Notes under the pieces: model-generated
Seen by the model: only the letters and a program-made list of their open reading frames with translations
Told to the model about the DNA's origin: nothing
Database searches by the model: none
NCBI GenBank assembly: GCA_030447925.1
Contig: JAUJNX010000001.1
Coordinates: forward strand, 798,767 to 862,766
DNA from: Egibacteraceae bacterium
GTDB taxonomy: Bacteria > Actinomycetota > Nitriliruptoria > Euzebyales > Egibacteraceae
Length of the DNA: 64,000 nt
Direction of reading: 5' to 3'
Translations under genes and position numbers: made by a program
Part shown: positions 1 through 8,088 of the stretch, one piece after another
Layout of the letters: each line of letters opens with the position of its first letter
How positions within the stretch are numbered: the first letter of the stretch is position 1

Positions 1-1454
1 TCGCCCACGACCCACAGCGGGCCCGACGAGCGGTTGACGCGCAGGTCGGGCGCCGCGGTGCGCACGACCCGGGAGGCGTGGGCGTAGGGGCCCATCCACG
101 ACGGCACGACGTGCTCGGGGACCACGCGGTCCAGCACGGCGGGGACCGCGCCGCCCGCCCGCACCCGCGCGACCTCGGCGACGATCGTCGTGGTCCACGC
201 CCGCGCCCGGGTGCCCGGCCACGCGGCGGCGCTGCCCGCGGCGCTCCACGCGAACAGCGCGACCCAGGCGGCCAGCGCGGCGGCCAGCACGGCCGCGGCG
301 CGCGGGGACGGTGACGCGGCGGCGCGCCCCGGCGACCCGGGCGGGGCCAGTGCGACCGCCAGGGCGATGGCGGCGAGCCACCCCGCCTCGACGTAGTAGC
401 GCAGCTCGTGGGCGAGGATCTCGGGACCGACCTGCACCAGGCGGTAGCGGGCGTGGACCGCGAGGTTGGCGAGCAGCGCGACCGCCAGGAACGCCCAGCC
501 CCGCCACGCCGACCGGTCGCGGCGCACGGTCGCGGCCACCAGCGCCCAGAAGCCCGCCTGCACGGCGACGACGCCGGCCTCGACGGCGGGCCCCGCTCCG
601 GCGGCCGTCACGCGCAGGTTCACCAGCGCGGGCAGCAGCCCCCGCGCCCACGCGTGCCCGGCGTAGGCGGCCAGGGCGCCCGGATCGGGGAGGGCGCCCG
701 GGCCGCCGTAGCCCAGCGCCACGAAGCCCGCGAGCCAGGCGAGCGGCGGGACCGCCAGGACCGCCCACTCCGCGCGTTCCGCGACCAGCGCGGGGACCCA
801 GCGCCGCACCGGCAGCCGCTCCAGCGCCAGGAGCCGCAGCAGCACGAGGTACAGCGGCACCAGCGCCGCCTTGACGTAGAACAGCGACCCCAGCGCGATC
901 GCCGCCACCGCGACGGCCAGCAGCGCGCGCCGCCCGCCGCGGCGCCAGCGCAGCCAGGCCAGGACCGCCGCGAGCGACAGCGCCGTGGACGGCAGCGAGT
1001 GCAGCCCGGCGGTCCACCACTGCGCCGCGGTCACCGTCACCACCGACGCGCCCGCCGCCCCCGCCAGCACCGCGGTCCACCAGGCCGGGCCGGCCAGCTC
1101 GACCAGGACGCGGTGGAGCAGGACGACGGCGGCGGCCAGGCAGCACAGCAGGACGGCGAGCGCGACGTCGAACCGCAGCGGCGCGACGGTCTGCAGCAGC
1201 CAGTTCGCCAGCCGGTGGGCGGGCGCCGGGAACTCCAGCGTCGTGGCGGGGCGCAGCAGGTAGTCCCAGGTCAGGCCGCGCTCCAGCGCGTGGGCGAAGT
1301 TGGGGAAGTCGTCCCAGGTGAAGTGCGAGCTGCTCGCCGCCCAGCCCACCAGCGCGACGGCGACCGCCACCGCCGGGACCGTCCCGCGGGACCGGCGGGC
1401 CGCGGCGCCCACGCGGTCCGCCCGGCGCGGCACGGTCGCGGCGGGGGCGCTCAC
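1..1454 (-). CDS. Polytopic membrane protein, GT-C-like (partial, 3' end cut off by window)
   Basis: The reading frame opens with GTG at 1454 and stays open to the window edge (484 codons visible), so the C-terminus is missing. The protein is built of many Leu/Ala/Val-rich membrane segments separated by short Arg-rich loops. A WDDFPNF motif about 45 residues in, just after the first membrane segment, resembles the acidic first-loop motif of GT-C fold glycosyltransferases that use polyprenyl-phosphate sugars. I infer a membrane glycosyltransferase or related surface-polysaccharide protein, but no family can be named. A methyltransferase gene ends 29 bases upstream on the same strand, so the two are probably co-transcribed. 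Confidence 0.6.
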   Translation of the reverse strand, partial: MSAPAATVPRRADRVGAAARRSRGTVPAVAVAVALVGWAASSSHFTWDDFPNFAHALERGLTWDYLLRPATTLEFPAPAHRLANWLLQTVAPLRFDVALAVLLCCLAAAVVLLHRVLVELAGPAWWTAVLAGAAGASVVTVTAAQWWTAGLHSLPSTALSLAAVLAWLRWRRGGRRALLAVAVAAIALGSLFYVKAALVPLYLVLLRLLALERLPVRRWVPALVAERAEWAVLAVPPLAWLAGFVALGYGGPGALPDPGALAAYAGHAWARGLLPALVNLRVTAAGAGPAVEAGVVAVQAGFWALVAATVRRDRSAWRGWAFLAVALLANLAVHARYRLVQVGPEILAHELRYYVEAGWLAAIALAVALAPPGSPGRAAASPSPRAAAVLAAALAAWVALFAWSAAGSAAAWPGTRARAWTTTIVAEVARVRAGGAVPAVLDRVVPEHVVPSWMGPYAHASRVVRTAAPDLRVNRSSGPLWVVG

Positions 1455-1483
1455 CCGGCGCTCACCTGGCCCTCACCGGGCGC

Positions 1484-2245
1484 TCACCGGCAGACGGCCA
1501 GCAGGTCCAGGGCGTCGTCCAGCGCGCCGTCGCGCACGGCGAAGTCGTCGGGGGTGATCGGGTCGGCGGGGACGGCGCGGCGCGCGCGGCGGCGGACGAC
1601 GCCCGACAGCCGCGCGAAGGCGAACGCGACGACCGGTGCCGGCAGGCGGTGGCGCAGCCCCAGCGGGTCCAGGGCCAGGACGCGGCGGACGGCGCGCTCG
1701 CGGCCGGCGTCGAAGGCGGTGACGCGCGCGTTGCCGGTGACGCCCCGCAGCGTCACCTCCGCGAAGGTCTGGCCCAGCAGGTCGGCCAGCTCGGCGGGCC
1801 GGTACTCGCGGACGTGGTGGGGGTTCTCCGAGAACGACCGCAGCACGTTGGGGGTGGTGAGGACCAGCGTCCCGCCGGGCGCGAGCAGGCCCGCCAGGCG
1901 CCGGACGAAACCGTGGTCGTCGCGCTGGTGCTCCAGGACCTGGAAGCAGGTGACCAGGTCGTAGCGGCCCTCCTCCGCGGCCAGGTCGCCGGCGCGGAAC
2001 GCCAGCCCCGGCCGCGCCCAGCGGTGCCCGGCCGCGGCGATCGCCTCGGGCGCCCGGTCCAGCCCGACGACGTCCCCGCCGGCCTCCGCGAGCAGCACCG
2101 TGCCGAAGCCCTCGCCACAGCCCGCGTCCAGCACCCGCCGCCCCGCCGCCAGCCCTGCCGCCCAGCGGTAGGCGACGAGGTGGCGCGACTCGTCGTAGTC
2201 GTACCCCTGGCCCCACCCGGGCCGCTCACCGGTGACCTGCCCCAC
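1484..2245 (-). CDS. Class I SAM-dependent methyltransferase
   Basis: 253 residues from a GTG start. The SAM-binding motif I is clear (VLDAGCGEGFG, about residues 38-48), followed by an acidic residue ending the second strand (VVGLDRAPEAI) and a motif IV/post-I region (LVTCFQVLEHQRDDHGF), then LVLTTPN. This is the layout of small-molecule or sugar methyltransferases of the UbiE/methyltransf_11-25 type. The substrate cannot be told. The basic C-terminal third is variable. It lies just upstream of a GT-C-like membrane protein on the same strand, which suggests a role in modifying a surface glycan. The call as a methyltransferase is firm; the role is inferred. Confidence 0.85.
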   Translation of the reverse strand: MGQVTGERPGWGQGYDYDESRHLVAYRWAAGLAAGRRVLDAGCGEGFGTVLLAEAGGDVVGLDRAPEAIAAAGHRWARPGLAFRAGDLAAEEGRYDLVTCFQVLEHQRDDHGFVRRLAGLLAPGGTLVLTTPNVLRSFSENPHHVREYRPAELADLLGQTFAEVTLRGVTGNARVTAFDAGRERAVRRVLALDPLGLRHRLPAPVVAFAFARLSGVVRRRARRAVPADPITPDDFAVRDGALDDALDLLAVCR

Positions 2246-2338
2246 GCCGGTCAGCCTAGAGCGTGTCGCCCTGTTCGTGCGCCGCCCGGCGTCTGCGGTG
2301 CAGCCCTGAGGCTCGCGCGGGCGGCGACCCCCGCGGCG

Positions 2339-2764
2339 TCACCCGGCGATCTCGAGGGCGGTCGTGACCTGCGCGACGGCGTGCTGCAGCTGGGCGGGGG
2401 AGTCGCCGAGGTCCGCGAGCAGCGCGCCGACGTGGGTGAGGCCCGCCCGCTCGACGATGCGCTTCTCGTTGAGCGCCCAGCGCCCGTCGGCGGCGAGGCG
2501 CGCGTGCGCGGCCTGGACGATGGCCTGGGCGGCCAGTCCGGCGCAGGCGGCGATGTCGCCCCGGCGGGCGTGGGCCTGGTCGGCGTAGTCCAGGGTCATG
2601 CGCGCCTCGGCGCGCCAGCGCCGCGCGGCGGGATCGCGCAGCGCGACGGGGAAGCGGGGACGTGGCAGGTCCCCGACCAGGACCTGCGAGGTGGCCAGCT
2701 CGCCGGCGACGACGTAGGTGGGGATGCCGGCCAGGTGGAACAGCAGATCACCGCCACCCGACAT
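2339..2764 (-). pseudogene. Truncated nucleotidyltransferase-like gene (C-terminal part only)
   Basis: A coherent frame of about 141 residues can start at ATG 2764. Its sequence (LAGIPTYVVAGELA, then LPRPRFPVALRDPAARRWR and an ALNEKRIVERAGL helix) resembles the C-terminal half of actinobacterial nucleotidyltransferase-domain proteins. The N-terminal catalytic half with its GSxxxG and DxD motifs is absent. Upstream of 2764 the frame stays open but turns into low-quality Arg/Gly/Pro sequence running through a repeat region. I read this as the 3' remnant of a gene whose 5' half was lost by rearrangement. A short stand-alone helical protein remains possible. The family assignment comes from memory of related proteins. 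Confidence 0.55.
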
Positions 2765-3205
2765 ACCCGCACCTGGGGGACCCTGCCGCGCGGCACACCC
2801 CTGGCCCCACCCGCACGCCACGACCCCCACCGGCCCGCCTGACACCCCACCCCAGCACACCGCCGCGGGACCACCCACGACGGCGCCTCGCCATGCCCGT
2901 CTCCCGAGGCAAGCGCTCCGGAGTTTGCGCCGCCGGGCGGCTGATGACGCGGGGACGCTGCGGGATGGTTGTCGGCATCCCATAGCCGCGGCAGCAGGCG
3001 GGTTGCCCCGCCGGCCAGTACGCCAGTACGCCGCGCGGCTGATGGCGCCGGTGACGTGGCGGGACGGCGTCGGCGTGCCACGCAGCGGAGGCAAGCGCTT
3101 GGAGTTTGCGCCGCCGGGGCGACAGGCGGCAGGCCGGCCAGCCGGCCGCGTGGCCGATGGTGCGGGGACGTGGCGGAACGCCCGCCGGGGCGTCCACGCG
3201 GGTGC
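2765..3205. repeat. Non-coding region with degenerate direct repeats
   Basis: No convincing gene lies in this 441-base stretch. A block containing GAGGCAAGCGCT then GGAGTTTGCGCCGCCGGG occurs twice (about 2906-2937 and 3088-3118). A second block, roughly GGCTGATG-CG-GGGACG-TGCGGGA, occurs three times (about 2938-2967, 3036-3066 and 3150-3178). The copy at 3091 includes the 10-base palindrome CAAGCGCTTG. The region sits exactly where the neighbouring nucleotidyltransferase-like gene loses its 5' half, so the repeats may mark the rearrangement. Confidence 0.6.
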
Positions 3206-4729
3206 TCAGACGGGGGCGGCGGGGGTGGTGGCGACGGCGCGGACGGTGGCGATGGTGTCGGCGTCGGCGGCGGGCTTGTCGTCGCGGTAGCGGACGACGC
3301 GGGCGAAGCGCAGGGCCATGCCGCCCGGGTAGCGGGAGCTGGTCTGCACGCCGTCGAAGGCGATCTCGACCACCTGCTCGGGGCGCAGGTGGACCACGTG
3401 GCCCTCGCGGGCGACCTCCAGCTCCAGGAAGCGGGCGGTCTGCCAGCGCAGCATGTCGTCGGTCATGCCCTTGAAGGTCTTGCCGAGCATGACCCAGCCC
3501 CCGGCGGGGTGGCGGGCGCCGAGGTGGATGTTGGACAGCCAGCCACGGCGGCGTCCGTGGCCCCACTCCGCGGCGAGCACCACCAGGTCCAGGGTGTGGA
3601 CCGGCTTGACCTTCAGCCAGCCGGTGCCGCGCCGTCCCGCGGCGTACGGCGCCGCGAGCGACTTCACCATCACGCCCTCGTGCCCGCGGGCGAGGGCCTC
3701 GGCGAGGAAGGCCGACGCCTCGGCCTCGCCCTCGACGGCCGCGCGGGGGATGCGCAATGTGGCGGGCGCGACCCTCGCGAGCGCCGCGTGGCGCTCCTCG
3801 CCGGGCCGGTCGACGAGGTCCTCGCCGTCGAGGTGCAGCAGGTCGAACAGGAACGGGGTGAGCGCGACCTCGGTGCCGCCGCGGCGCGTGCCGAGCCGCC
3901 CGGCGGTGACCTGGAACGGGTGGGGGCGCCCGTCGGGGCGCAGCGCGACGGCCTCGCCGTCCAGCACCAGCGCGTGGGCGGGCAGCGCCAGTGCCGCGGC
4001 CGTGATCTCGGGCACCCGGGCGGTGATGTCGTCCAGGGTCCGGGTGAAGACCGCCACCTCGTCGCCGTCGCGGTGGACCTGGACGCGCGCCCCGTCGACC
4101 TTCCACTCCACCGCGGCGGGTCCCGTGCGCGCCAGCGCCGCTGCGACGTCCGCCGCGGGTGACGCCAGCATCGGGGCGAGCGGGCGGCCGACCTCCAGGC
4201 GCACCGCCGCCAGCCCCGCCGCCCCGTCGCGCAGGGCGATGCCGGCGACCTCGCGCAGGTCCCCGCCGAGCAGCAGCGCCCGGCGGACGTCGGCCACCGC
4301 CACCTCCGCGGCGCGGGCCACCGCCTCGACCATGACGCCCTCCAGGGCCCCCTGGCGCAGCTCGCCGCCGAGCAGGGGGACCAGGAAGCGCTGCTCGTCG
4401 GCGGTGGCGCGGGCCAGCAGCCCGTGCAGCAGCGCGCGGCGGGCGCCCTGCGAGCCGGCGCCCGCCTGGCGGCCGACCTCGGCGAGGACGGCGTCGACCT
4501 CGCCGACGGTCAACGTGGGGTCCGCGCCCGGGGCGGGGATGTCCCGCAGGGCGGCCCAGCCGACGCCGATCTGGCGCTGGCGCAGCTCGCCGGACAGGAA
4601 CGCGACGGCGACGGGCACCTCGTCCGGGTCGGCGCGTCGCAGCACCGCAGCGATCAGGTCGATCTTGGCGAGGCGCGACGGGCTCGCCGCCACGGCGGCC
4701 GAGGTGCGGGCCAGGTCGTCCAGCAGCAT
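3206..4729 (-). CDS. ATP-dependent DNA ligase (LigB-like)
   Basis: 507 residues from ATG 4729, the usual length for actinobacterial LigB-type ligases. An N-terminal helical DNA-binding domain (about 1-185) is followed by the adenylation domain with motif [13 protein letters not shown]; the AMP-accepting lysine is K210. Motif III (FTRTLDDI), motif IV (EGVMVKSL) and motif V (WLKVKPVH) follow in order, then an OB-fold region ending with [20 protein letters not shown]. It seals nicks in duplex DNA, using ATP to form an enzyme-AMP intermediate. Such enzymes are accessory to the NAD-dependent LigA and are usually dispensable repair ligases. It sits alone between non-coding repeats and an MFS gene, with no repair operon visible. 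Confidence 0.92.
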   Translation of the reverse strand: MLLDDLARTSAAVAASPSRLAKIDLIAAVLRRADPDEVPVAVAFLSGELRQRQIGVGWAALRDIPAPGADPTLTVGEVDAVLAEVGRQAGAGSQGARRALLHGLLARATADEQRFLVPLLGGELRQGALEGVMVEAVARAAEVAVADVRRALLLGGDLREVAGIALRDGAAGLAAVRLEVGRPLAPMLASPAADVAAALARTGPAAVEWKVDGARVQVHRDGDEVAVFTRTLDDITARVPEITAAALALPAHALVLDGEAVALRPDGRPHPFQVTAGRLGTRRGGTEVALTPFLFDLLHLDGEDLVDRPGEERHAALARVAPATLRIPRAAVEGEAEASAFLAEALARGHEGVMVKSLAAPYAAGRRGTGWLKVKPVHTLDLVVLAAEWGHGRRRGWLSNIHLGARHPAGGWVMLGKTFKGMTDDMLRWQTARFLELEVAREGHVVHLRPEQVVEIAFDGVQTSSRYPGGMALRFARVVRYRDDKPAADADTIATVRAVATTPAAPV

Positions 4730-4786
4730 CGGCCCAGCATGCCAAAGCCCGCCGGAGAACCCCCTAGCCCCTCCGCGCGGCCCGCG

Positions 4787-6076
4787 TCAGGCCCGCCGCA
4801 CCCCCGAGGGCTGCTGCGCCACCGGCGCCGCAGGGGGGTCAGCCGCGGTCGGCGCGGCCGGGTCGGTGTTCCGCACCAGCAGCATCGCCCACAGGCCGAG
4901 CGACCCCAGCGCCGCGCCGCCGAGCAGCACCGGGCGGGCGCCCCACAGCTGCGCGAGGGGCCCCGCCACGGCGACGCTGACCAGCGCGGCGGACAGCGAC
5001 GCCAGCCAGGACACGCTGGCCACCCGCCCGAGCAGCCGCCCCGGCACGTTGCGCTGGTACAGGGTGGCCTCGCCGACCTCCGTGAAGGCGTACAGGCCCT
5101 GGATGAAGAAGCTGGCGACCAGCGCCTGCCACACCCCGGTCATCAGGCCGAAGACCGCCAGCAGGGCGACGGCGGTGCCCTCCGCCAGGTACATCCAGCG
5201 GGGCAGGCGCCGGGGCAGGCGGAACTGGCCGATCGCCAGCGAGACCACGATGGCCCCCAGCCCGCCGACGGCCAGGGTGCTGCCAAGGGCCAGGGCGGCG
5301 CCCTGCTCGGACAGGCCCTGCTCGAAGCGGAAGACGTAGGGGACGAGCACCTCGAACGGGCCGAGGTAGCCGAGCATCCCGATCGCCTGGCCGAGGATCC
5401 ACGTCCGGCACCACGCGTGGGTGCGGACGAAGCGCAGGCCCTCCGCGACCTGGACGGGCAGCGACGGGCGGTCGTCGGTCTCCGGCGCCCGGCCCGTGCG
5501 GATGAGCGCGAGCATCAGGGCCGAGAAGGCGAAGGTCGCCGCATCGATCAGGAACGACACCCCCGGCCCGGCGACGGCCACGAGCACCCCGCCGACCGCG
5601 GGGCCCGCCAGCGTGCGCGCGATGGGCCGCCCCGCGGCGAGCAGCGCGTTGGCCTCCTCCAGGTCCTCGTCGGGCACGAGGTCGGGGATGAACGCGGTCG
5701 ACGTCGGGTTGAAGAAGCCGTTCGCGACGCCGTGGACGGCCACGAGGACCCAGACGTGCCACAGCTCCAGCGCACCGGTGACCGACAGCACGCCCATGGT
5801 GCCGATCGCCAGCCCGCGCACGACGTCCGTGCCGAGCAGCACGACCCGCCGGTCGTAGCGGTCCGCGGCCCACCCGCCGATCAGCAGCGTCGCCGCCTGG
5901 GACAGGATCACGACGAACGTGACGGCCGACAGGGCGCTGGGCAGGTCGCTCAGCCGGTAGACCTGCAGGGCGATCGAGGCAAGGAACACGCCGTCGCCGA
6001 ACAGCGATACGAGCGAGCCGGCGGTCAGCAGGCGGTAGTCGCGGTGCCGCAGCGGCCGGAGCAGTCGCAGGTCCAC
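4787..6076 (-). CDS. MFS transporter, MFS_3/EntS-type exporter
   Basis: 429 residues from a GTG start at 6076 with about twelve hydrophobic segments. The opening (RHRDYRLLTAGSLVSLFGDG) and the loop AADRYDRRVVLLGTDVVRG, the family's conserved motif between helices 2 and 3, place it in the MFS_3 group that includes the siderophore exporter EntS and macrolide exporters. Several functional helices carry the expected Gly/Pro pattern. The substrate is unknown. It is the next gene on the same strand, 254 bases downstream of the JmjC and repeat-protein pair, so it could export a product of that pair. That link is inference only; the gap contains a structured repeat element. Confidence 0.85.
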   Translation of the reverse strand: MDLRLLRPLRHRDYRLLTAGSLVSLFGDGVFLASIALQVYRLSDLPSALSAVTFVVILSQAATLLIGGWAADRYDRRVVLLGTDVVRGLAIGTMGVLSVTGALELWHVWVLVAVHGVANGFFNPTSTAFIPDLVPDEDLEEANALLAAGRPIARTLAGPAVGGVLVAVAGPGVSFLIDAATFAFSALMLALIRTGRAPETDDRPSLPVQVAEGLRFVRTHAWCRTWILGQAIGMLGYLGPFEVLVPYVFRFEQGLSEQGAALALGSTLAVGGLGAIVVSLAIGQFRLPRRLPRWMYLAEGTAVALLAVFGLMTGVWQALVASFFIQGLYAFTEVGEATLYQRNVPGRLLGRVASVSWLASLSAALVSVAVAGPLAQLWGARPVLLGGAALGSLGLWAMLLVRNTDPAAPTAADPPAAPVAQQPSGVRRA

Positions 6077-6279
6077 CGGGCCTCTCGATCGAGGATGCGC
6101 GGCCGGTCACGACCGCAACGGATGGCGAGGGTAGTCCGACCCCTCTGACCGGGCAAGCAGGGCAGGACGGACAGCGGCCCGCCGACCCCCCGCCGATACC
6201 GTCCGCGCCGCCGCCGTCACAACCACTCGCCGCCGGGCCGCCCGGGGGCGGCGCCCGGCGGCACGACGCGGGCCCAGGG

Positions 6280-6335
6280 GTGCACCTCAGACGCCGGTCG
6301 GCTCATGCCCACGGAGTCAGGAGACACGGCCTAGG
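6280..6335. repeat. Two-copy structured element, copy 1 (at 3' end of JmjC gene)
   Basis: On the plus strand the element begins GGTGCACCTCAGACGCCGG and ends GTCAGGAGACACGGCCTAG; the final CTA is the stop codon of the minus-strand JmjC gene. A second copy with the same two conserved ends lies at 26320-26391, also exactly at the stop codon of a minus-strand gene. The middle differs in length and sequence but both copies carry a short hairpin (here GCCG-GT-CGGC). The rest of the 6077-6330 gap shows no gene. Its role could be a transcript end, a small RNA or a mobile repeat. Confidence 0.6.
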
Positions 6336-7566
6336 GGGACGGGTGCTGGGCCGTCACCAGGCCCTCGCGGACCAGGCGCCGGGCGAGCACCAGCCGGCCG
6401 TCGGCGTCGAGGTGCTCGGCGAGGTCGGCGGGGGTGAACGACGGGCGGTCGCGCACCAGCTCGAGGGCGGGCAGCAGCGCCGCGGGCATGCGCAGGTCGC
6501 GGTCGGCGAGCGTGACGACCAGCCGGTCACCGTCCACCGCCAGGCGGCAGACCGACCCGGGACGACGGGCCAGGACGGTGTCGTCGGCGATGCGGTCGAC
6601 CGCCAGCAGCTGGGCGATCTGGCCGTCCAGCAGCGGCGGGCGGCTGGACCAGAACGCGTGCGCCTGGCGCTGGGCGAGCGGCAGGGCGTCGACCTTCTCC
6701 AGCCGTGCGGCCAGCTCCCCGATGCGGCCTGCGAGCGTCCCGGCCAGCCCGCCCGGGTCCTCGGCCCAGCCGATCGGCAGCGGGTCGTCCAGCGCCCGGT
6801 CGGTGAAGGCCTCGTCGACCGCGCGCGACAGGACGTCGCGCCAGGTCGTCCGCAGCACCCCGATGGTCAGGTGGACCGACGCGGTCTCCGCCGTGCGCGC
6901 CTGGTGCGGGAAGGTCTTCGGCACGTAGAGGGCGTCGCCGGGGGCGAGCTCGGCGTCCACGATCGCGGCCCCCGCCCCGCTGTCGTCGCCCGCGTCGTAC
7001 ACGTCCCACTGCTTGCGGCCGTGCACCTGGAGCACGAACACGTCGTGGCCGTCGTGGTGGACGCCCAGCCCGCGCGACGCCGGCGGCGTGACGTACACGT
7101 TGACCTGGACGGGGTGGGTCAGCGCCAGCTCGAGCTCGCGGCAGAAGCGCGTGAGCGGGGGCCAGTAGCGGTGCAGGCTCTGCAGGACGATCGTCGCCCC
7201 GCCGGCGAAGTGGTCCAGGATCTTCGCGGGGTCGGCGAGGTCGGACAGCGGCTGCGACCCGATCCGCCCCGACCGGGTGTAGGTCGACGGGGCCAGCGGC
7301 ACGCCGTCGTTGACCAGCCGGAAGGCGGGCGTCCGCAGCGACGCCCGGGTGACGAGGCGGTCGACGTCGTCCAGCGAGAACAGGTCGGCGAACGCGTCCG
7401 GGTCGGCGCCGGGCCGGTGCAGCGGCGCCCGGGCCCAGTGCTCGGCCGCGAAGCGCTCCGGGTTCCCGACGCAGCGGCGCAGGGCGGGGACCGCGTCCCC
7501 GCCCTGGTCCGCCGGCTGCGCCCGGCGCCCCGGCTCCGCCTGCGGGTCCGGGACGCCGGGTGTCAC
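6331..7566 (-). CDS. JmjC/cupin-fold Fe(II)/2-oxoglutarate hydroxylase (ribosomal-oxygenase-like)
   Basis: 411 residues from a GTG start that overlaps the stop of the upstream repeat-protein gene (GTGA). The cupin_4/ROX signature is plain: GVHHDGHDVFVLQVHGRKQW carries the iron-binding H170-x-D172, and LYVPKTFPHQA supplies the third ligand H221, followed by VHLTIGV. A dimerisation/winged-helix-like C-terminal region follows, as in YcfD (RoxA). Known family members hydroxylate arginine or histidine in ribosomal proteins, using oxygen, iron and 2-oxoglutarate. The tight coupling to a protein with six GPRD repeats suggests that this neighbour is the substrate, but this is inference; a ribosomal protein target is the conservative alternative. 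Confidence 0.85.
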   Translation of the reverse strand: MTPGVPDPQAEPGRRAQPADQGGDAVPALRRCVGNPERFAAEHWARAPLHRPGADPDAFADLFSLDDVDRLVTRASLRTPAFRLVNDGVPLAPSTYTRSGRIGSQPLSDLADPAKILDHFAGGATIVLQSLHRYWPPLTRFCRELELALTHPVQVNVYVTPPASRGLGVHHDGHDVFVLQVHGRKQWDVYDAGDDSGAGAAIVDAELAPGDALYVPKTFPHQARTAETASVHLTIGVLRTTWRDVLSRAVDEAFTDRALDDPLPIGWAEDPGGLAGTLAGRIGELAARLEKVDALPLAQRQAHAFWSSRPPLLDGQIAQLLAVDRIADDTVLARRPGSVCRLAVDGDRLVVTLADRDLRMPAALLPALELVRDRPSFTPADLAEHLDADGRLVLARRLVREGLVTAQHPSP

Positions 7567-8030
7567 GAGGCGTCGCGCGGGCCGTACGTGCCGCCCTCGG
7601 TGCCCTGGTCGACGCCGTCGGCGCTGCCGCCGCCCGCGTCGCGCGGGCCCTGGTGCTCGCCGGTCGCGCCCTGGTCGACCCCGTCGGCGCTGCCCCCGCC
7701 CTCGCCGCCGCCGGCGTCGCGCGGGCCGTAGGTGCCGCCCGCGACACCCTGGTCGGTGCCGTCGGCGCTGGCGGTGTCGCGGGGCCCGTAGGTGCCGCCC
7801 TCCACGCCCTGGTCGGTGCCGTCGGCGCTGGAGGCGTCGCGCGGGCCGTAGGTGCCGCCGGTCACGCCCTGGTCGGCGCCGTCGAGGCTGGCGCCCTCGG
7901 CGCCCGCGTCGCGGGGGCCGTTGGTGCCGCCGGGCACGCCCTGGTCGGTGCCGTCGGCACTGCCGCCGGTGCCCGCGGACCCCTCCCGCGAGCTGCTGAT
8001 GTCGTCGTCGCCGAGCGGCGTGGTGCTCAT
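7563..8030 (-). CDS. Small protein of six tandem DGxDQG...GPRD repeats
   Basis: 155 residues from ATG 8030, with a good ribosome site (GGGAG, about 9 bases upstream). A 23-residue, Ser/Asp-rich start (MSTTPLGDDDISSSREGS and a short Gly stretch) is followed by six units of 20-26 residues, typically SADGTDQGVEGGTYGPRDA. Each unit keeps D-G-x-D-Q-G-x-x-G-x-x-x-G-P-R-D; Tyr before GPRD is kept in four of six. There is no Cys, no membrane segment and no obvious signal peptide. Its stop overlaps the start of the JmjC hydroxylase gene (GTGA), so the two are translated together. I do not recognise the family. The leader-plus-repeats form resembles multi-core precursor peptides that are modified after translation; an intrinsically disordered stress protein is another option. 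Confidence 0.8.
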   Translation of the reverse strand: MSTTPLGDDDISSSREGSAGTGGSADGTDQGVPGGTNGPRDAGAEGASLDGADQGVTGGTYGPRDASSADGTDQGVEGGTYGPRDTASADGTDQGVAGGTYGPRDAGGGEGGGSADGVDQGATGEHQGPRDAGGGSADGVDQGTEGGTYGPRDAS

Positions 8031-8088
8031 GTCCGGGTTCTCCCTCGAACGCAGGTGGGAACGGCTCTGGATGGCGCCGACCGTACCC

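Noticed and set aside
408..1964. Long plus-strand open frame across the first two minus-strand genes
   Set aside because: Composition is Arg/Gln/Gly-rich without domain pattern; it mirrors the GC-rich codons of the real genes on the other strand.
6311..6334. Similarity of AGTCAGGAGACACGGCC to the cobalamin-riboswitch B12 box
   Set aside because: The rest of the riboswitch core is missing, and in both copies the plus-strand RNA would run into a gene lying in the opposite direction.
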